NCBI GenBank assembly: GCA_026874595.1
Contig: CM049321.1
Location: 1,300,479-1,364,478, forward strand
Length of the DNA: 64,000 nt
DNA from: Sipunculus nudus
Lineage: Eukaryota > Annelida > Sipuncula > Golfingiida > Sipunculidae
Direction: 5' to 3'
Shown: in pieces, positions 21,667 through 34,616 of the stretch
How the letters are laid out: each line of letters starts with the position of its first letter
Numbering within the stretch: position 1 is the stretch's first letter
Notes under the pieces: generated by a model
Database searches by the model: none
Seen by the model: only the letters and a program-made list of their open reading frames with translations
Told to the model about the DNA's origin: nothing
Position numbers and translations under genes: made by a program

Positions 21667-23672
21667 CAGTGTGAATTACATTTATGATTATTTTGCAGGC
21701 GGACGATATTATAAGATTAAATTATCGCCATTTTAAACCTAAAACTTTAATGGACAGTAATTGAATGTGTATTGACAAACAAGTAAACGCATATTGAACT
21801 TCATGGTCCAGTCCGGCAAACCAGTTATTTAACGTCGACAGTTTCTGCTAAAGGCTATACAATTATATTCTAAAACATCACATATTTGATAGAAATTTAT
21901 TTTTAAAATTAGTAGTAGTAGTCGCAATAATATTAGCATAAGTATTATTAAATGCGTCTGTACAATAATTCACCTCTAAACATCAATGTGCATGTATACA
22001 TAAGCAATTTTCAAATATGATATTGTATAAATAAACCTACCAGTAACAGGTGCTCCGTAACGATTTAACATCTGGTGAATGCACGGGTGATAAAAATGTT
22101 TAAATATATAATAATCAATATGTCACGTGGAAGTAAGAGGCGGCAAGTTTTTTTACATCATTTTTCGTCCGTCAACCTATTCAGAGTCCAATCAGGTGAA
22201 GGGACGGGGCGGGGGCGGGGTTACATTCTGCCTCTAATACAGATTACAAATTAGTGTAAAACTCACCAAACTAATTTTTAACTACTGTTTGTATATCTAA
22301 TAATAATACAAAATTACTTTATTTTAGGTACACTTAACCTTAATTATATCCCAAATTTAAATGAAACCAAGATTGTCTAGAATATTACGACAAACAAAAA
22401 CATTTTGAAAATTATCTTTAAAGAACGGCAACATACGTAACAACTCAAATGGTTTACCTCACACAGATCTTTCAATACGCCGTCCAATTAAGCTTAGGTA
22501 GAACTTCAGCTATAATTGTGAGCAGAGGAAAACGTGCGTCCTCAATACGAATGCCACAGAATACTTTTGGGTTTCAACATTTGTTTTGCAATTGTTACCC
22601 TCTGACGTGATTGTTTACTCTTTTTATGTGCATTACTTTATTATTTTTTTGTGAAAGCCTGTTCACGTATTTCCCTAACTCCGATTAACCCATCCGGTAC
22701 TTCTTAATATCTGTTGCATAATCTCTATTTAAGAATATGAGTTAATATTAATCAAAATTAGCATTTGCTCACTCAAATGTGAGCTTGTTTGCTATTTTTC
22801 CTTTAACTTAAATGGACTTGCTCTTTCATCAAATCAAAATCAGATGATAATGTACACGGAAATTTCTTTTAATATTTGCGTACACATTAAACACAAAATG
22901 AGTCCATTTAAAAAATATTTGGTTTTAATAATCTTCTTTAATGTCGGTGGACACATGAAACTTTACCTAAACCTGTCAAGCAAGTGAAATACGAATCACC
23001 AGCAAGCTCATTCTTATATGCTGTATCGATGACATGTATATTTCAAACTATATCTTACTGGTGCCAATTTAATGCCATAATACTACTCATACAAGAAAAC
23101 ACAGGAAGCAGCCAAAGGGGCCTCCAAGACGATTACTTCCCTCTAGACAGATTAAAAGTGGCGCTTCACCATTATTTATCCATGTCTCCATCCTTGAAAT
23201 GAAAATTGCTAAATCCAGATTTCTTAGATAAATGATAAAAAATGTTATGGTAACACAATCGCCAGCCCTGTACAGCAAAAAGCTGTAAGCGATACAATAC
23301 ATTTTTTTTTCTGGACAAATGGGCAAGATTTCACGAGACCATATTAGGTAGACAAAGTAGATTATACAGTGACACAATATGCAGAAAACCAGATCTCTCG
23401 AACATGAAAAGTGGTAGACTTTTGAGCATGATTGTAAAAGCCCGCTTGTTCTCATTTGACTGCAGATGTCGCGATATCAAACGATTTCTGCAGTTTATTC
23501 ACTGAGAGCTACCAAGAAAAGCCACCAAAAGCCGAAAATGGACCGGTCTAGTTGAAGATTTGACGAGACTCCTGTGTCTGTGAAAATTTGTACAAAAGCT
23601 ACCCACTGCATAAAAATATATCTCTCTAGCCTAAAAATTGACCGGGTTATAGCCGTCTTGCAAAATAGCATA
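21667..23672. other. No gene recognised
   Basis: AT-rich with a GC-rich patch near 22200-22220 (GGGACGGGGCGGGGGCGGGG). Short reading frames are present but without supporting signals. Confidence 0.45.
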
Positions 23673-24722
23673 TATTCTTGCTTGAGGCCAAACTGGACAA
23701 GATTTTATGAGACCTACATCTCTCTTGAACAGAGACCTACATCTCTGTTCAAGAAAACTCCTGCTGCTAACTATAATAGCAACAGAAACGGGTCGAACGC
23801 TTCAAACGATGCATTTAATATCTGCAGCTGCAGAAAGGGTTGGTTCTCGAGTTGGTTAAAGAATTAGTTTTATTAGTCAGATTAAATTGATAAAGATTTC
23901 TAGATGTAATAGCCTTTCGGCTTTAAGGCCGAGCCAGTCAAGTAGCAGTAGAGATCATGACGCCTAATTAGGAGTTGCTAAAGTTAATTAGTGTATATGG
24001 AAGCATTAACATCACATTTATCAGAACACGTAAGTTTAAACTATGTTTGGGTCTTCCACTCAGGTTAATCTATGTAACTTATGGATGGTGAGCTGGGATC
24101 CTTCAGTGGCAACAATGTGTGGGCAGTGCTGGCATTAGTGCTGCCATGTTCGGTATGCAGTATTGTTTATTTGCATGTATGACAAATGGAATTGCATTGA
24201 ACAAAGATTATTGCCTTCCCTGCGTTGGCGCTTATTACACAAAATCAAAAGCGTTGTGGCAATAAATGATGACAAGCCTTCTAAATTAATGTAGGTTTGT
24301 TTGTAAGAATCCTTTACTTGTTGCTAACGACTCGCACTGAATTATGGCTTATGTAGGTGTTACATCTCAAAAAGTCAGAACAAAAAGTAGGTATGCGGGT
24401 GCTATGTTGAGCCAAGTTTCATTGTCGCGGGACGGTGATTGATGAACAGCATTATAATGTTGATGAACTCTTTTTTTTCCAGCACAAACAATGGTTCCCA
24501 GCGTTGTGTGTATGCCCATTGTCTCCTACATTTCAAATGAAATGAATATGAATTTTTAGGCGGAAGGATGGACCATGGATTGCATGAATAATTTCATAGC
24601 TGTTTTGGGGAATTTGCTGTTTTTTTATGAAATGCTGATTTTGATCAATCCAACCCTGCTCAGTATGTCTGGTGAAATGCCATGGGACAAACTATCAATC
24701 GGTCTAATTAAGGCGATATCCA

Positions 24723-24917
24723 TTGGAGATACGCGTCGGTATAGATAACGACTGGAAAATGTTTGCCCATGGGTTGGCTTATGATGGTTTGGTTATTTCA
24801 TGTTCGATCCGATCGGATATTGATTCGGAATTTCAGGGCCAACTTAAAGGTAGGCACTTAGCAAGTCTACAACCAAATGAACATTCTCTAACTGACATGA
24901 TCTACAGAGGCTTGTAG
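24723..24917 (+). CDS. Candidate exon, possible death-fold domain (copy A)
   Basis: An open frame runs from a TAA at 24705 to TAG at 24915-24917. The core reads IRVGIDNDWKMFAHGLAYDG followed by about 45 residues ending SLTDMIYRGL. NDWK-hA-xL followed by about 40 residues to a leucine-rich end is the layout of UNC5-type death domains; similarity is weak and is inference. Between copies A and B, all five differences in this frame are at third codon positions and four are silent, which is direct evidence of codon structure. The exon start is not resolved. Confidence 0.4.
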   Translation: MEIRVGIDNDWKMFAHGLAYDGLVISCSIRSDIDSEFQGQLKGRHLASLQPNEHSLTDMIYRGL

Positions 24918-25146
24918 CAATTAGTGACATCTCATTATTATTCTATTTGGTAATCTGGCAGGTGTCCATACATCACTGGGCCGCCCGGTGCATGAGCAGA
25001 GACCAACGCACGTGCATACCTGTATCAATGGAGCCGAGTGGTGTCTGTGCATTATGTCATTGTTATCGATCAGGAATTCTGGACATGCAATTCTAGCTGG
25101 CCTTCTGATTTGTGCAGGTCAGTTTCTAGCCCTGAACAATCAATAT

Positions 25147-25147
25147 T

Positions 25148-25216
<69 letters not shown>

Positions 25217-25218
25217 GT
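25147..25218. repeat. (TCTA)n-(TA)n microsatellite (copy A)
   Basis: Compound repeat; the copy B equivalent at 30724-30817 is longer. Confidence 0.95.
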
Positions 25219-26273
25219 CATATTATATAATTCTTCTTGGTTTAAGGATTTTATGATTGTATTCGCTAGTATAACTAATATAACTAAACTGTCATAGTTA
25301 TATAAATATTTTAAAATTTCCGAAGAAAATACGATGCAATTATAATAGAAAATTGCGCAATATTTTAATGTATAATGTAAACCCTCTAATCTGATTACAT
25401 TTCAATTTCATTAAACCTCTCCACCGTGGTATTACATATATATAAGGTGGCATATGTACTGTTAGGTGCTCATGCCGGAGTAGAACAGTGTATATAATTT
25501 AAAGCTGGAGTGAAAAAGACTCGTACTCTTAGCATGATTGTATATATTTCAGGTAGGATGAAATCAAGTTACATGGTTTTTAGAAAAAAGCTGGGAAACG
25601 CTTCCTTATCCTTTGATAGATCATGATACTTTTTATTTGGAGGGGGGTGGTTGGGCGTTATCTATACTGTCCATTTTTCCGGCAAAAACTGCTGTTGCTG
25701 GAAAGATGTCAATGTTTGTAGAACATGATTCCATACGTTGGGGCTTCAATGATGATAATGCATATAATTTAAAGTTTGAGTGGGTAAGACACGTACTGAA
25801 AACGGACGCCTTAATTAGATATTCATGCATTCATAATCCAAAGTAAACAAAATGTTTCATGACCAAACTTTGTGATACCTTCCATTATCCCGTAAGATGA
25901 TAGTATATGATTAAATCAACCATATGCTTGATGATGTTAAATTTATACACTGTAGATGAAATATGACATAGTTGACCATTTCCCTAAGGAAATTGATAAT
26001 CGATAATGGGAATGATGGGTTGAGATGTGGGGAGGTTATGATATTATTTTAGTATTCAAATTGAAATTTAATTCCCTGTTTATACATCAGATAAAAATAT
26101 TTCACATAATACAAACTTTGAAAAGCTGCATAAAATGTTACATTATATATTTATTGTTTGCCCTGGATAAGCTCATGTTTTTTGTGAAAATAGAACTTGA
26201 AATAAGCAATCTTTGGTGAAAAGTTACACATTTATATTAAGGAAACCGGTCCATATACTTTATATTTGAACAG

Positions 26274-26395
26274 CAAGTACATGGAGCTGGACCTGTAAAT
26301 AACTTTGTAAATATATGTGCATGTCATCAGGACTACATTCAGGATAACGATTTATCAAACAGGGGAGTTCACCCTCCAAGAAGCGACCTTTATAG

Positions 26396-26445
<50 letters not shown>

Positions 26446-26549
26446 CGAAACCAATTTTAAACATAGTCCCTCGTGGTTGCCCTATTGAACATTTACGTAA
26501 CGTTGGTAAAAGTGCCTTAGACATACTGAAATCAAGGTGCCAAATGTAA
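26274..26549 (+). CDS. Candidate terminal exon with in-frame (TA)n (copy A)
   Basis: Follows TTTATATTTGAACAG. 91 codons plus TAA: QVHGAGPVNNFVNICACHQD onward, then a Tyr-Ile run coded by (TA)n at 26396-26440, then TPKPILNIVPRGCPIEHLRN and a short tail ending SRCQM. The copy B repeat differs by 6 bp, so the frame holds in both copies. Family unknown. Confidence 0.35.
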
Positions 26550-27538
26550 ACTCGAATTTTGCGTTTTACCTTAGTTTTCTCTGCCGCACGAGACACTGAA
26601 AATAGCTGGACTGGTTCCCGCATCCATTAACTGATCCGTGTACGAGAGAGCCACAAAGAATACCCGGCTGGGGCCTTCTGCTTCCTGCTAGAAAGGTTAT
26701 AGGCTTTCCAGTCCAGTATAAATACCTGCTAAGGCATGTATTCACGGCAATTGTCTTCTGAGAACATTAGGTTCTAATTAAAGGATTGGGTAAAGTTAAC
26801 AAGGCATCACATATGAAACATCACATAAATACTTTTGTATCATCAGCTACACAGGAAGCATCATGAGATTCAGTTTGGTATATCATATGCATATCACCTG
26901 TTTTTACAACTTTAGTTCAAACTGAAAATATGTAACAAGGCAACAGAAAAGTGGAAAATCATCAGCTCAACATTGCCAAGTTCAGCCGCGTTCTGTGATA
27001 AAACGCCTGCATATAATCAGCTTATCATGACCTGATGTATGATGTCAAATGTAAATATTTTGGTGAAGGTGTTCCTATAGGTTGGTCCTCCTGCGTCAAT
27101 AATATACCAATTAATACTTGACCCTTTCTCTCTGTATTGCCTCATTTATCCGCCAGGAGGATATGCTGTCATATCCGTTCGTGTGTGTTTGTGTGTATGT
27201 TAGTTCAAAACATAACTCATTTAGTCTTGAAAGGATTCTCATGAAATTTGCATGTCATTTCGGGACATGATCAAGAAATATTACAAATGTACTGTCACTT
27301 ATCCGTTAATGAACCTGGGAATATGGGTCGAATAAGGGAATGTAAACACGGTTTGGGAGCAATCCACAATAGGTACCTGGTGACCATTTAGAATTAATGT
27401 TTTCACAGACGCACGTACTCCAGCATAACGCCCATACACTTTTTCGACAATAATGCCTTGGGTGATGATAATCACCTGTCAAGTGATATGCTGGTGGTTG
27501 TAAATATACACTAAAATAAAGTAACATTTATGTGGAGG

Positions 27539-27539
<1 letters not shown>

Positions 27540-27580
<41 letters not shown>

Positions 27581-27789
27581 TAAACTAGTGATGATTCAGT
27601 TAAATTTCTAACATCTTTTGGAAAAGGTAAAAAATTTTGTTTAAGTCATGAGAGGGCCATAGAAAATCATTAAATTTTGATCTTCTGGAAGTGCGTACTC
27701 ACTAGTGATTCATACATAAATAATACTTCAAAGTTAAACTCGCAGGGTCATAGTTATGAGCTGTTATGAGCAATTACACATTGGGGCGT

Positions 27790-27855
<66 letters not shown>

Positions 27856-27916
27856 ATATATATTTTAAAGTTAACGTATGTGTTCCATCCCAAATTATGA
27901 AATTAACCATGAGCAG

Positions 27917-27965
<49 letters not shown>

Positions 27966-28009
27966 AATCTAATGGTTTACTGCAAAAAAACTACTGCTAG
28001 AGTTATGTG

Positions 28010-28057
<48 letters not shown>
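27540..28057. repeat. (CT)n and three (TA)n microsatellites (copy A)
   Basis: (CT)n 27540-27576; (TA)n 27798-27850, 27918-27961 and 28013-28057. Confidence 0.95.
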
Positions 28058-28061
<4 letters not shown>

Positions 28062-28097
28062 GAAACCATTGAATAATTAAAATATGCACTGAACCTC

Positions 28098-28670
28098 CTT
28101 TAAAATGTCGTACGACAAGTCCTACCACTCGCAACAAGTAGTAGAATGTCCTAAGCAGCCGTAAGTATTCCTAAAGCCTCACAAAAACAACCTACGATTT
28201 TTACCGTCGTTCGATCTCAGCAGGGCTACGACAGATGGAAAGAATGACAAACAGGATGACCTACGACGATGAAAAATGTTTAACATGTTAAAAATTCTAC
28301 ATAAAGGTCTAATAGGTCTATGACAGATTTTCCCTTAGCAAAATACCTGAATCTCGCATGACACACCAACAACATTCCTAGGAATTTTCCAGATTTTCTA
28401 TCGTATACCTGTCGTATTTGTGTTTTGCGATGTATGTGACTAAGACTTTACTTTAGCCTATTTGTACGACCAAACGGCAGTGGTCTTTGAGAGGTCGATG
28501 GAACTCTTTTGTTTTCATACGACTTGTTTACAAGTGGTCGTAAGTGGTCGTATGTGATCGGTAGCATCCGGAGGTTCAGACTTGTCCCTGGGTCGTGACA
28601 CAGCGGAAGCCCAAAGATCAGAGACGACCGACCCCGTACGACTAGTCGTACGACCTGTCGTGATCACATG
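28098..28670. repeat. TACGAC-dense element (copy A)
   Basis: TACGAC or its complement, and one-base variants, occur more than a dozen times in both orientations, including the palindrome GTCGTACGAC near each end (28108 and about 28645). Probably a mobile repeat with complex ends. Copy B is at 33796-34325 with a ~23-bp deletion. Confidence 0.55.
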
Positions 28671-28989
28671 ACTGGCATATAGAGAAATTTCATACACAGG
28701 GCTAGGCAAATTTCATTTGTATGATCCTTTGGAAACAAATACATGGTGAACTGAAATTTTACGTGCACGGTTGCTTGTATGGTTGGAATACACCCCCCCC
28801 CCCCAAGAAAATAGTTAAAGAAATTTGAAAAACCATTAAAATGGAGCATTGTGTAATATTTTGCTCGATGTGTAAGGAATGTCTACACCTAAAAAAATAG
28901 CTAATAGCTACCTCAGTCTCTATTGTCCTAAATACCCAATTGTTTTCTGCGTCTTTAATGAAATGTACAACATTTTGTGACATGTCTTT

Positions 28990-29255
28990 TTATGTTGTTA
29001 TTTAGATGCTTGTGCCGCCATCTCTAGGTCAACAGGGTAATGATAATGAAAGTAGATTCCTGTGCTTATATTATGTTGCTTATATTGGTCTCTGCAGTGA
29101 AATGGTCTGTGGTGTGTAGTTGGTGCTTGTTGTGTTGCCTCTGTTGCCATCTCTAGGTCACTATCGTGATAATGATGGAGTTGCAGCTATGTTCTTATGT
29201 GTTGCCTGTGCTGCTCTGAATAGGGGATGGTATGTGATCTAATGGAGGGATATTT
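28990..29255. repeat. TG-rich family repeats between duplication copies
   Basis: Three diverged copies of GTGCCGCCATCTCTAGGTCA with TAATGATAATG, and an AATAGGGGATGGTATG copy. Same family as 2450-3745. Copy B of the segmental duplication begins only about 30 bases past the last motif. Confidence 0.65.
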
Positions 29256-30297
29256 GTGCATATTCTTGCTTGAGGCCAAACTGGACAAGATTTTATGAGA
29301 CCTACATCTCTGTTCAAGAAAACCACCTGCTGCTAACTATAATAGAAACAAAAACGTGTCGAACGCTTCAAACGATGCATTTAATATCTGCAGCTGCAGA
29401 AAGGGTTGGTTCTCCTGTTGGTTAAGGAATTATTTTTTTTACTCAGATTAAATTGATAAAGATTTCTAGATGTAATAGCCTTTCGGCTTTAAGGCCGAGC
29501 CAGTCAAGTAGCAGTAGAGATCATGACGCCTAATTAGGAGTTGCTAAAGTTAATTAGTGTATATGGAAGCATTAACATCACATTTATCAGAACACGTAAG
29601 TTTAAACTATGTTTGGGTCTTCCACTCAGGTTAATCTATGTAACTTATGGCACGGTGAGCTGGGATCCTTCAGTGGCAACAATATGTGGGCAGTGCTGGC
29701 ATTAGTGCTGCCATGTTCGGTATGCAGTATTGTTTATTTGCATGTATGACAAAAGGAATTGCATTGCAAAAAGATTATTGCCTTCCCTGCGTTGGCGCTT
29801 ATTACACAAAATCAAAAGCTTTGTGACAATAAATGATGACAAGCCTTCTAAATCAATGTGGATTTGTTTGTAAGAATAATTTATTTGTTGCTAACGACTC
29901 GCACTGAATTATGGCTTATGTAGGTGTTTCATTTCAAAAAGTCAGAACAAGAACTATGTATGCGGGTGCTATGTTGAGCCAAGTTTCATTGTCGAGGGAC
30001 GGTGGTTGATTGGTTGATGCACACCATTATGATGTTGATGTACTCTCTTTTTCCCAGCACAAACAATGGTGCCCAGCGTTGTGTGTATGCCCCTTGTCTC
30101 AAACATTTCAAATGAAATGAATCTGAAATTGCTGGTGAAAGGATTGACCATGAATTGCATGAATAATTTCGTAGCTGTTTTTGGAATGTTTGATGAAATG
30201 CTGATTTTGATCAATCCAACCCTGCACACTATGTCCTGTGAAATGCCATTTATTACATGGGACAAACTATCAATCGGTCTAATTAAGGCGATATCCA

Positions 30298-30492
30298 TTG
30301 GAGATACGCGTCGGTATAGATAACGACTGGAAAATGTTCGCTCATGGGTTGGCTTATGATGGTTTGGTTATTTCATGTTCGATTCGATCGGATATTGATT
30401 CAGAATTTCAGGGCCATCTTAAAGGTAGGCACTTAGCAAGTCTACAACCAAATGAACATTCTCTAACTGACATGATCTACAGAGGCTTGTAG
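30298..30492 (+). CDS. Candidate exon, possible death-fold domain (copy B)
   Basis: Same frame as 24723-24917. TTT-GCC is TTC-GCT here, ATC is ATT, TCG is TCA, and CAA is CAT (Gln to His, the only replacement). Upstream in copy B a longer frame (30066-30323) is open where copy A has a stop, but it is not conserved between copies. Confidence 0.4.
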   Translation: MEIRVGIDNDWKMFAHGLAYDGLVISCSIRSDIDSEFQGHLKGRHLASLQPNEHSLTDMIYRGL

Positions 30493-30722
30493 CAATTAGT
30501 GACATCTCATTATTATTCTATTTGGTAATCTGGCAGGTGTCCATACATCACTGGGCCGCCCGGTGCATGAGCAGAGACCAACGCACGTGCATACCTGTAT
30601 CAATGGAGCCGAGTGGTGTCTGTGCATTATGTCATTGTTAACGATCAGGAATTCTGGACATGCAATTCTAGCTGGCCTTCTGATTTGTGCAGGTCAGTTT
30701 CTAGCCCTGAACAATCAATATT

Positions 30723-30723
<1 letters not shown>

Positions 30724-30817
<94 letters not shown>
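30724..30817. repeat. (TCTA)n-(TA)n microsatellite (copy B)
   Basis: Expanded version of 25147-25218. Confidence 0.95.
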
Positions 30818-30820
<3 letters not shown>

Positions 30821-31876
30821 ATATTATATAATTCTTCTTGGTTTACGGATTTTATGATTGTATTCGCTAGTATAACTAATATAACTAAACTGTCATAGTT
30901 ATATAAATATTTTAAAATTTCCGAAGAAAATACGATGCAATTATAATAGAAAATTGCGCAATATTTTAATGTATAATGAAAACCCTCTAATCTGATTACA
31001 TTTCAATTTCATTAAACCTCTCCACCGTGGTATTACATATATATAAGGTGGCATATGTACTGTTAGGTGCTCATGCCGGAGTAGAACAGTGTATATAATT
31101 TAAAGCTGGAGTGAAAAAGACTCGTACTCTTAGCATGGTTGTATATATTTCAGGTAGGATGAAATCAAGTTACATGGTTTTTAGAAAAAAGCTGGGAAAC
31201 GCTTCCTTATCCTTTGATAGATCATGATACTTTTTATTTGGAGGGGGTGGTTGGGCGTTATCTATACATATCCATTTTTCCGGCAAAAACTGCTGTTGCT
31301 GGAAAGATGTCAATGTTTGTAGAACATGATTCCAGACTTTGGGGCTTCAATGATGATAATGCATATAATTTAAAGTTTGAGTGGGTAAGACACGTACTGA
31401 AAACGGACGCCTTAATTAGATATTCATGCATTCATAATCCAAAGTAAACAAAATGTTTCATGACCAAACTTTGTGATACCTTCCATTATCCCGTAAGATG
31501 ATAGTATATGATTAAATCAACCATATGCTTGATGATGTTAAATTTATACACTGTAGATGAAATATGACATAGTTGACCATTTCCCTAAGGAAATTGATAA
31601 TCGATAATGGGAATGATGGGTTGAGATGTGGGGAGGTTATGATATTATTTTAGTATTCAAATTGAAATTTAATTACCTGTTTATACATCAGATAAAAATA
31701 TTTCACATAATACAAACTTTGAAAAGCTGCATAAAATGTTACATTATATATTTATTGTTTGCCCTGGATAAGCTCATGTTTTTTTTGAAAATAGAACTTG
31801 AAATAAGCAATCTTTGGTGAAAAGTTACACATTTATATTAAGGAAAAACCGGTCCATATACTTTATATTTGAACAG

Positions 31877-31998
31877 CAAGTACATGGAGCTGGACCTGTA
31901 AATAACTTTGTAAATATATGTGCATGTCATCAGGACTACATTCAGGATAACGATTTATCAAACAGGGGAGTTCACCCTCCAAGAAGCGACCTTTATAG

Positions 31999-32054
<56 letters not shown>

Positions 32055-32158
32055 CGAAACCAATTTTAAACATAGTCCCTCGTGGTTGCCCTATTGAACA
32101 TTTACGTAACGTTGGTAAAAGTGCCTTAGACATACTGAAATCAAGGTGCCAAATGTAA
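31877..32158 (+). CDS. Candidate terminal exon with in-frame (TA)n (copy B)
   Basis: Partner of 26274-26549. Flanks of the Tyr-Ile run are identical to copy A. 93 codons plus stop, two more than copy A. Confidence 0.35.
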
Positions 32159-33148
32159 ACTCGAATTTTGCGTTTTACCTTAGTTTTCTCTGCCGCACGA
32201 GACACTGAAAACAGCTGGACTGGTTCCCGCATCCATTAACTGATCCGTGTACGAGAGAGCCACAAAGAATACCCGGCTGGGGCCTTCTGCTTCCTGCTAG
32301 AAAGGTTATAGGCTTTCCAGTCCAGTATAAATACCTGCTAAGGCATGTATTCTCGGCAATTGTCTTCTGAGAACATTAGGTTCTAATTAAAGGATTGGGT
32401 AAAGTTAACAAGGCATCACATATGAAACATCACATAAATACTTTTGTATCATCAGCTACACAGGAAGCATCATGAGATTCAGTTTGGTATATCATATGCA
32501 TATCACCTGTTTTTACAACTCTTATTCAAACTGAAAATATGTAACAAGGCAACAGAAAAGTGGAAAATCATCAGCTCAACATTGCCAAGTTCAGCCGCGT
32601 TCTGTGATAAAACGCCTGCATATAATCAGCTTATAATGACCTGATGTATGATGTCAAATGTATATATTTTGGTGAGGGTGTTCCTATAGGTTGGTCCTCC
32701 TGCGTCAATAATATACCAATTAATACTTGACCCTTTCTCTCTGTATTGCCTCATTGATTCCGCCAGGAGTTTATGCTGTCATACCCGTTCGTGTGTGTTT
32801 GTGTGTATGTTAGTTCAAAACATAACTCATTTAGTCTTGAAAGGATTCTCATGAAATTTGCATGTCATTTCGGGACATGATCAAGAAATATTACAAATGT
32901 ACTGTCACTTATCCGTTAATGAACCTGGGAATATGGGTCGAATAAGGGAATGTAAACACGGTTTGGGAGCAATCCACAATAGGTACCTGGTGACCATTTA
33001 GAATTAATGTTTTCACAGACGCACGTACTCCAGCATAACGCCCATACACTTTTTCGACAATAATGCCTTGGGTGATGATAATCACCTGTCAAGTGATATG
33101 CTGGTGGTTGTAAATATACACTAAAATAAAGTAACATTTATGTGGAGG

Positions 33149-33149
<1 letters not shown>

Positions 33150-33194
<45 letters not shown>

Positions 33195-33507
33195 TAAACT
33201 AGTGTTGATTCAGTTAAATTTCTAACATCTTTTGGAAAAGGTAAAAAATTTTGTTTAAGTCATGAGAGGGCCATAGAAAATCATTAAATTTTGATCTTCT
33301 GGAAGTGCGTACTCACTAGTGATTCATACATAAATAATACTTCAAAGTTAAACTCGCAGGGTCATAGTTATGAGCTGTTATGAGCAATTACACATTGGGG
33401 CGTAACATATATATATATATATATATTCTAACCACATTCACCTGATGATCGGGTCGCATCCCGTGAAACAGTCTGTTGTGAATTAACAGTGTTGTTTTTC
33501 TTCAGAG

Positions 33508-33550
<43 letters not shown>

Positions 33551-33611
33551 ATATATATTTTAAAGTTAACGTATGTGTTCCATCCCAAATTATGAAATTA
33601 ACCATGAGCAG

Positions 33612-33662
<51 letters not shown>

Positions 33663-33706
33663 AATCTAATGGTTTACTGCAAAAAAACTACTGCTAGAGT
33701 TATGTG

Positions 33707-33748
<42 letters not shown>
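33150..33748. repeat. (CT)n and (TA)n microsatellites (copy B)
   Basis: (CT)n 33150-33190; (TA)n 33405-33426, 33508-33544, 33614-33657 and 33714-33748. Confidence 0.95.
33427..33507. mobile_element. 81-bp insertion inside a copy B (TA)n
   Basis: Absent from copy A. It contains CACCTGATGATCGGGTCGCA followed by TCCCGTGAAACAGTCTGTTG. Stem-like CTGATGA...GAAAC sequences of this kind, set in microsatellites, are common at ends of retroelement tails; assignment is inference. Confidence 0.5.
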
Positions 33749-33752
<4 letters not shown>

Positions 33753-34616
33753 GAAACCATTGAATAATTAAAATATGCACTGAACCTCCTTTAAAATGTC
33801 GTACGACAAGTCCTACCACTCGCAACAAGTAGTAGAATGTCCTAAGCAGCCGTAAGTATTCCTAAAGCCTCACAAAAACAACCTACGATTTTTACCGTCG
33901 TTCGATCTCAGCAGGGCTACGACAGATGGAAAGATTGACAAACAGGATGACCTACGACGATGAAAAATGTTTAACATGTTAAAAATTCTACATAAAGGTC
34001 TAATAGGTCTATGATTTTCCCTTAGCAAAATACCTGAATCTCGCATGACACACCAACAACATTCCTAGGAATTTTCCCAATTTTCTATCGTATACCCGTC
34101 GTATATGTGTTTTGCGATGTATGTGACTAAGACTTTACGGCAGTGGTCTTTGAGAAGACGGTGCTTTTGTGGTCATACGACTTGTTTACAAGTGGATGTA
34201 CGTGGTCTTATGTGATTGGTAGCATAAGGAGGTACAGACTTGTCCCTTGGTCGTGACACAGCGAAAGCCCAAAGATCAGAGACCACAGACCCCACACGAC
34301 GAGTCGTACGACCTGTCGTGATCACATAGAGAAATTTCATACACAGGGCTAGGCAAATTTCATTTGTATGATCCTTTGGAAACAAATACATGGTGAACTG
34401 AAATTTCACATGCACGGTTGCGTGCCCTCCCCCCCCCCCCCCCCCCCTCAAAAAAAGTAAAAGAAATTTGAAAAAAAAAAACTTAAATAGAGCATTGTGT
34501 AATATTTTGCTCGATGTGCAATTATATGTATTATGGAAGACTGTTGTTGTCATCTCTATGTCACATGGGTTGTATGCTGATACATCTGTCAACAAATACT
34601 TGTGTCTGTGCTAAAG

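Larger units (their letters stand above)
23673..28872. repeat. Segmental duplication, copy A
   Basis: About 5.2 kb matching 29261-34518 in direct orientation at high identity (by eye in the mid to high nineties percent outside microsatellites). It differs by a ~21-bp insertion near 23725, microsatellite lengths and small indels. Confidence 0.95.
29261..34518. repeat. Segmental duplication, copy B
   Basis: Direct tandem partner of 23673-28872, 388 bp further on. The right end of homology is at CTCGATGTG (34518); the TG-rich family follows at once. Confidence 0.95.

Noticed and set aside
27306-33137. Identical 73-codon minus-strand frame in both duplication copies
   Set aside because: The copies are identical here, so no codon-position signal can be read, and no splice or family evidence exists.
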